64,000 bases of DNA from the NCBI GenBank assembly GCA_025175895.1, contig CM045998.1, positions 16,291,153 through 16,355,152 of the forward strand. Direction: 5' to 3'. A program made the position numbers and the translations under genes. Below, in pieces: positions 59,193-64,000 of the stretch (positions are counted from its first letter, which is position 1; the number at the start of each line of letters is the position of its first letter). The notes beneath the pieces are model-generated. The model saw only the letters and a program-made list of their open reading frames with translations, ran no database searches and was not told the DNA's origin. The stretch comes from Wurfbainia villosa. Its lineage: Eukaryota; Streptophyta; Magnoliopsida; Zingiberales; Zingiberaceae.

Positions 59193-59206
59193 GGGCTCTG
59201 ATACCA
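59193..59206 (-). other. primer binding site (tRNA-iMet) of nested gypsy element
   Basis: The minus strand reads TGGTATCAGAGCCC seven bases from the LTR end. It fixes 59214-62561 as the 5' LTR. Confidence 0.9.
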
Positions 59207-59213
59207 ATAAAAT

Positions 59214-62200
59214 TGTCACGCCCCGAGAGTATGCCGTGCCGAAAAGAAAACGGACGACATCTCCCCTGTACGTGGCAACATATCGGGTTAATACAAGGCC
59301 CGTAGGCCCACAACAACAATATATATATGGACAATACCAAACAATATATCCACAATAACACAAAAGGTGCGCACCGGTGCGACTCTAACATACTACACAA
59401 AAACAACATACAAACCAATAGCCAAATACAACACTGATTATACATGGCCATAATACAAAACAACAGCGGAAGCAAATACGTGGAAAACCCCAATTGTTCG
59501 GTGTGAGATGGGAACAGTAAAGTCCTACTCAGTGTATATACTAAACTGCTCAACTGAACATGAAGTAATATACCAACGTACCTGACGGTCTGTAACACCA
59601 GATGCTAGATCATCCTGAACAGGTTTACAATAACATAACTCATATAACGTACCAAGTCAATCCCATACCTGACCAATACTCCAATATATGAACAGTATAT
59701 GATCACCTGTAATAACAACCCGGTCCGTACCACACAATGACATGATGCTAATCAAATGCATATAACAGTCTGAATCAACGCATGTATCATGCTCAACACA
59801 TAGCAGTATATAAAATGCAGATGACATGTATCATGATGATCAACCATATGCAGCAATCATAGCTTAATCAAATGCAGCATCTCACAGGTATATGTAAAAC
59901 ATATATCAAATACATGCATACATATATATCAGCAATGCATATGCATGGTCATGCATGCGCACCCAACTCGCTACCACGACCCCAGTATGGCCTAGGTGGC
60001 ACGACATGACAACTATCCCGACTCCAGCCGCCACCACTCTCGAGTGACCGAGTTGGGTAGTATGAAACAGTAGCTAGCCGCCATAGAACTATATGCTACT
60101 CACACGGGGGTCTCTGCTGCTAGCCGCTCTGTCCCTACCCATGAGTAGACGAGCACTGCACCCAGGACAACTGCACATCACACGACCACCGTCTATAGTG
60201 GGTGAGTGCGCTAACTACCACTCCGCATAGTGGCCAAGTGCGCATCTCCAGCTACCACCATCCATAGTGGCCGAGAACGGCACGCATAACAATGCTCTGT
60301 CCTCAACCCTGCAACCACTACCCCGAGTGGCCGGGGAGGCAGGATGACTGACGACCCATCTCAACCATAAGGGAGACCCAGTCAACAGCATGCATGCAAT
60401 GTAATGATGCATAACTCCATACATGTATCCTCGCCACACTCCCTATCCCACGGGGAGTCCTGATCAACCAAAAGTCAACTATACAAGGACTACAATCCAC
60501 AAGACTCTCTCTATCGCACAAAGAGTCATACACCTCTGACAAACAACCACGCTAAGACCTCTAGTCAGTAGCGAGATACTATCGACCATTCATATAACCA
60601 TACACAGGCACACAATCCATAATGGATATACCATCACGCTAGGACCTCTAGTCCATGGTCACATACTGACAAGCGCATACTTATCTATGCACAGACAACT
60701 AGATCCACAATAGATGCACCGCTAATATGGGTATGATATAACAATCGACTCCATAATCCAATCCATCACCTAACCCTAGTGATGTAACACAGTAATCCAA
60801 TCTGAGGTCACAAGGATAACCCTAACCACTTGCATTTCATCTTGAATATTCATCGGCTAACACATAATAAGGTTTATAGTTCCTATCCGTGCTAGATAAT
60901 CAATGACGTAACAGAGTATATATCTCAAAGGTCAAAGCAGTACAAGCATATGATTAAATGATAGTGGATTTAAGGTAAACAGGTATAAACATATATCCAA
61001 ATTCATGCACTAGAATTTGGTCAAAACTACCGGACCAGGTATATATTACCCACCTGATACGAAGCTCGACTAATCCTCACTAGCGGACCCGCCAGATCCC
61101 AAACCTGTACAATAATAACAATCATGGTTAAGTACACGTCTTCGATAATTATACGAACAAAATAATAATTCTTTCTATATTCGCATCCCCCTCCGAATAC
61201 GTGTTAACTCCAACTATCCCAATCCGATACACTACATAGATCAATTGAAATATATGGATCTAAACACTACTCGCAACCATCCAAGCTGACCTAAATCTCC
61301 AAATCACTGCATCCAATCAATTCACACTTACCTTCTTCACTGCCATGGTAACTTCATCATCCACAGCAACTCACAGCTATACACAAATGCAATCGATCCA
61401 CTAACAGAAACAACACCCAAACAACCTGTCGACAGAACATAGATCTACACAAACAACACAGATTTATACCAAATCAACAATACTCCTCCATCACAGATTA
61501 ACTTCCATCACAGTTGATATTTCTAGCAATTAGAACACATCAACTGAAACTTCCCAACTCATGCATCAATCGACAACACATGAACACACAGAATTTCGCA
61601 TAGCGCAACCAATACAACAATTACCATTGGAAAACAACAAAGGTAAACCAACTTACCGGTCCTAGATCTCCACCGGCATCCCTTTCTCGTCTCCTATTCA
61701 TCCACGAAATCTGAGCTCCGATCAGCTTACCTAACTACAAAAACTCCCTATCGCATCTGGTCACTGCGACGATCACAAACAGAGGATCAAAGACCAGTCA
61801 CCCGAAGCAAGATCAAGAACTAAGCTAAGGGGAAAATGGCAATACCAATCTAAGTTGTATTCCCCCGATGGTCGGCCGGGATGGTCGGCGGAACAGGCGG
61901 TGGCAGCGACCCTCCTCACAGCCAGTGCTCCGCTCACATCACGAAGTGACCCACTGCGGTAGGTGGCCGATTGAGCTAGCTCGGTGGCCGTGGAGGTCAT
62001 CCTTTGTGCCGAGGCAAGCTGGAAGAGCTTGCTGTCACCGAGATTAGAAGGGAGAGGCACCTACGATGGAGCACCGTGGAGAACGAAATCGCCGGCAGCC
62101 GCTGCGGATCGGAAGAGATGAGAAGCGAGGAAGAAGCAGGAATCACGATTGAAACCTAACCCTAGCTATTTCTCACTGAGACACCAACGAGCTGTGATTC

Positions 62201-62561
62201 TGACGACGGGAGAAGCGCTGGCACGAAGAAATCGCGAGCGAGGAGGAAGAAGAAGCAGATCGCGACGGAAGAAGCCGGAAATCGCGATCGGGAAGCTTTA
62301 AACGTGGTTCGGCAGTTTAGTCCACATCAACCGGTTCAAGCCCAACCGAACCCAAGTTAAGCCCAATTAATTCAGCCCAATGGGTTCAGCCCAATGGGCT
62401 CAGCTCAATTTCAAGCCCATTTCCAGCCCAATTGATTCAGCCCATTAGCTTTAGCCCAATGGATTCAACCCAATTTCAAACCCATTTCCAGCCCAATTAA
62501 CCCACTAATTAAATCCAAATTAATTAAAGGGGTTAATCCATTTTTTTTTTCGTATTTTACA
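59214..62561 (-). repeat. 5' LTR of nested gypsy element
   Basis: 3348 bases with the same ends as 51896-55258. A simple deletion at 59514/59515 removed the equivalent of 52196-52411. It keeps the region (60970-61186) that the other LTR lost, so the parental LTR was about 3.57 kb. Confidence 0.92.
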
Positions 62562-63387
62562 CTTGGTTCAGGACATCATTCTATAGTGTTAGTCCCCTCT
62601 AGGTTGACTACGTTACACCTGGCCCAAGTATCATTTCCTCGTCCTACGGATTCTAGTTACTGCACATGTATCCAAGAGTACCTTACTCTAAACATGTAAT
62701 GCTTTAGCCAAAGACTTTAGTAACAATCCGACTAGAGACCATGAGTATACATCTCCTCGCAAGGAGTGGTGAATCCTTTATAGGCTATTCAAACACCTTC
62801 GGTCACTTCAACTTATACTCAATCATCCCGGGTCTATATCTCCTCAGAGATGCTTGCTTAAGATGTCAAAGCATAAGTCTTCATGACCAAGATGACTTGA
62901 ATACTGTGAGTCAAAGGAACATCTCACTTAAGCTGCAGTAAGAACTTCATTGACACATCCATATATGTAGAGAACCATATGAAATTTTACAGCTGGTCAC
63001 TCCAATGAACTAGTTACCATAACTAGCATCCATGATTAACTCCGGACATCACAATGTCTCCAGCCAGTGAGAATCAGCTGCTTGGATACACCAAGGAGTA
63101 TACCTCGTGCTAGTCTCGACAGAATTGATGGTGTCCAAATCCATCAATTCATCGACTAGGGATAATTCCAATACATCACAATTACACATATAGAGATACT
63201 CACTAGTTGTGATTCAATCATAAATTCTCTCATGCTGTGAATCGTATTGCGGACATTCAGTAAATGAGTTTAAGATCTAATCAAATACATGAAAACATAT
63301 ATACTCAAATAGTGAATCTTCATTTATCAAATAAATGGTACAACTATAAGGCGATTGTCTTAAGACACCTCTCATATATTACTAATA
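62562..63387 (-). repeat. 5' LTR of copia element, outer part (after nested gypsy)
   Basis: Starts with CTTGG then TTCAGGACAT, matching 44670 onward in the other LTR. It ends CATATATTACTAATA, where the intact LTR ends TACTAACA; one base in the terminal TG...CA (in element sense TGTTAG to TATTAG) has changed. Confidence 0.9.
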
Positions 63388-64000
63388 GTGGACGAGGTTG
63401 ACCTCGAAAGTGATCTATTGATACTGCAGGATCTACCCTCATGGTTGAAAATATAGACTCTTAGAGGTGTTGACTGGTGTCGAATTAGGAGGCTAGGATC
63501 ATGCCTGCTAGTCGCCCATTTGGAGGTCAAGGAGTAACCCCTCAGAGAGTATCAATCCATACTACTAGTGATTTGGTCATAGATAAGGTGTGTATACCTA
63601 CACTGACTAAGATGATGAAGGATCATTTTATCTTATTTTAGGGGATACCGATCCATGGATTGCTCATGCGTGGATGGACAATGTAGAAGATTCATTAGAT
63701 ACATAACTTGCATGGATGCAGGGAAGTTGGAGCTTGTCGTGTATCACTTATGAGGTCAGACCATTACATGGTGGAAAATACAGTGGATGATTTTGGGGAG
63801 CAGAGTATCACTTGGAAACTATTTCGAGAGGCCTTGGAGAGACAATATTTTCCCTGTCTCTTTCCGTATAAGTTGTCGCTAGGAGTTTCTGAATCTTACG
63901 CTAGGCGATCGAAGCATCATGGATTACAATGTAGAATTTAGTCGACTTATAGAATTTTACCCTACTTGGGAGCCTAGGACTATGATCGTATGCTTCAGTT
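63388..64000 (+). pseudogene. Ty3/gypsy gag remnant, right part of the outermost element
   Basis: The plus strand, across several frames, reads RRPFGGQGVTPQRVS-like sequence at 63507, then TDPWIAHAWMDNVEDSLDT (63648-63705, the usual 'kG..dP..A..Wl..iE.if'). It continues with VDDFGEQSITWKLFREALERQYFP (63780-63850; usual 'itW..F...F...YFP'), and MDYNVEFSRLIEF (63917-63957; the 'msV.eYn.kFs.L..f' block) with a DYDRMLQF-like end at the border. At least three frameshifts and two stops break it. It continues beyond the window. Together with 40976-43244 it would be the element into which the copia at 43245 inserted. Confidence 0.7.

Larger units (their letters stand above)
51896..62561 (-). mobile_element. 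complete Ty3/gypsy element nested in the copia 5' LTR
   Basis: Target duplication CTTGG at 51891-51895 and 62562-62566. In element sense: 5' LTR 62561-59214, primer site 59206-59193, decayed gag-pol 59192-55272, polypurine tract 55271-55259, 3' LTR 55258-51896. It belongs to the same family as the left element (1-6438) and is related to the plus-strand one at 8635. The LTRs differ by about two bases in the first 125, but each carries its own deletion of about 217 bases. The internal region is only 3955 bases. Confidence 0.93.
43245..63387 (-). mobile_element. Ty1/copia element (Angela-like), interrupted by a nested gypsy element
   Basis: In element sense: 5' LTR (63387-62567 continued as 51895-50482), primer site 50480-50468, repeat-rich leader, gag, protease, integrase, reverse transcriptase, RNase H (49185-45518), purine tract, 3' LTR 45494-43245. 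The flanks are ATGGA (43240-43244) and GTGGA (63388-63392), probably a five-base target duplication with one change. The LTRs differ by about eight bases in the first 147, nearly all transitions. Pol wording (RSQSGYVFTLNGGAVSWKSS, SIYGLKQVSRSWNIRFDE) resembles the Angela lineage. All genes are broken. Confidence 0.9.

Noticed and set aside
2919..59206. possible tRNA gene fragments (TGGTATCAGAG words)
   Set aside because: All lie one to eight bases from LTR ends and are complementary to the tRNA-iMet 3' end, so they are primer binding sites; no tRNA cloverleaf flanks them.
59164..59598. 144-residue minus-strand frame at the LTR/internal junction (similar at 2785-3159 and 51882-52202)
   Set aside because: It runs across the LTR end and primer site and is hydrophobic by chance; interrupted differently in the related LTRs.

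Overview
The window looks like plant nuclear DNA, most likely from a monocot. The evidence is a GC-rich, intronless plant-type CCCH zinc-finger gene set in AT-rich flanks that are almost entirely LTR retrotransposons. Species cannot be named from sequence alone. No prokaryotic features, rRNA, tRNA gene or CRISPR array was seen.

Layout. 1-6438 is the 5' half of a minus-strand Ty3/gypsy chromovirus-like element (decayed gag-pol, then a 3.5 kb LTR). 6439-8272 is a decayed CACTA (En/Spm) transposon. 8635-28751 is a complete plus-strand Ty3/gypsy element (LTRs about 3.6 kb, target duplication GGTAT). Its 3' LTR was split by a second complete element at 19881-28390 (target duplication GTGAT). That inner element is a minus-strand copia-type unit with gag, no reverse transcriptase or integrase, and an unrelated 'putative plant transposon protein' ORF instead (a TR-GAG-like element). 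28757-32870 is the only host-like island and carries one convincing gene: a 335-residue RR-TZF protein at 30350-31357 on the minus strand. 32880-33285 is a LINE 3' remnant. 34160-38640 is a decayed minus-strand copia element interrupted by a solo LTR (35183-36274). 38760-43244 holds two damaged Ty3/gypsy LTRs and leader sequence. 43245-63387 is a minus-strand Angela-like copia element whose 5' LTR was itself split by a complete minus-strand Ty3/gypsy element (51896-62561, target duplication CTTGG). 63388-64000 resumes the outer sequence, with a decayed Ty3/gypsy gag.

Relative ages follow from nesting and LTR comparison by eye. The outer gypsy sequence at 40976-43244/63388-64000 is oldest. The copia element (about 5% LTR difference over its first 147 bases) came next, then the gypsy inside it (about 2%). 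The 8635-28751 gypsy and the TR-GAG inside it also have near-identical LTRs. The gypsy copies look young by their LTRs, yet all share the same ruined pol frame, so they probably moved as a non-autonomous family using enzymes made elsewhere.

One lesion stands out. The LTR at 51896-55258 lost about 217 bases and gained a filler that includes a perfect 29-base inverted copy of neighbouring sequence, the mark of templated end-joining. Most open frames in the LTRs and antisense to gag or the zinc-finger gene are chance frames and were left out.
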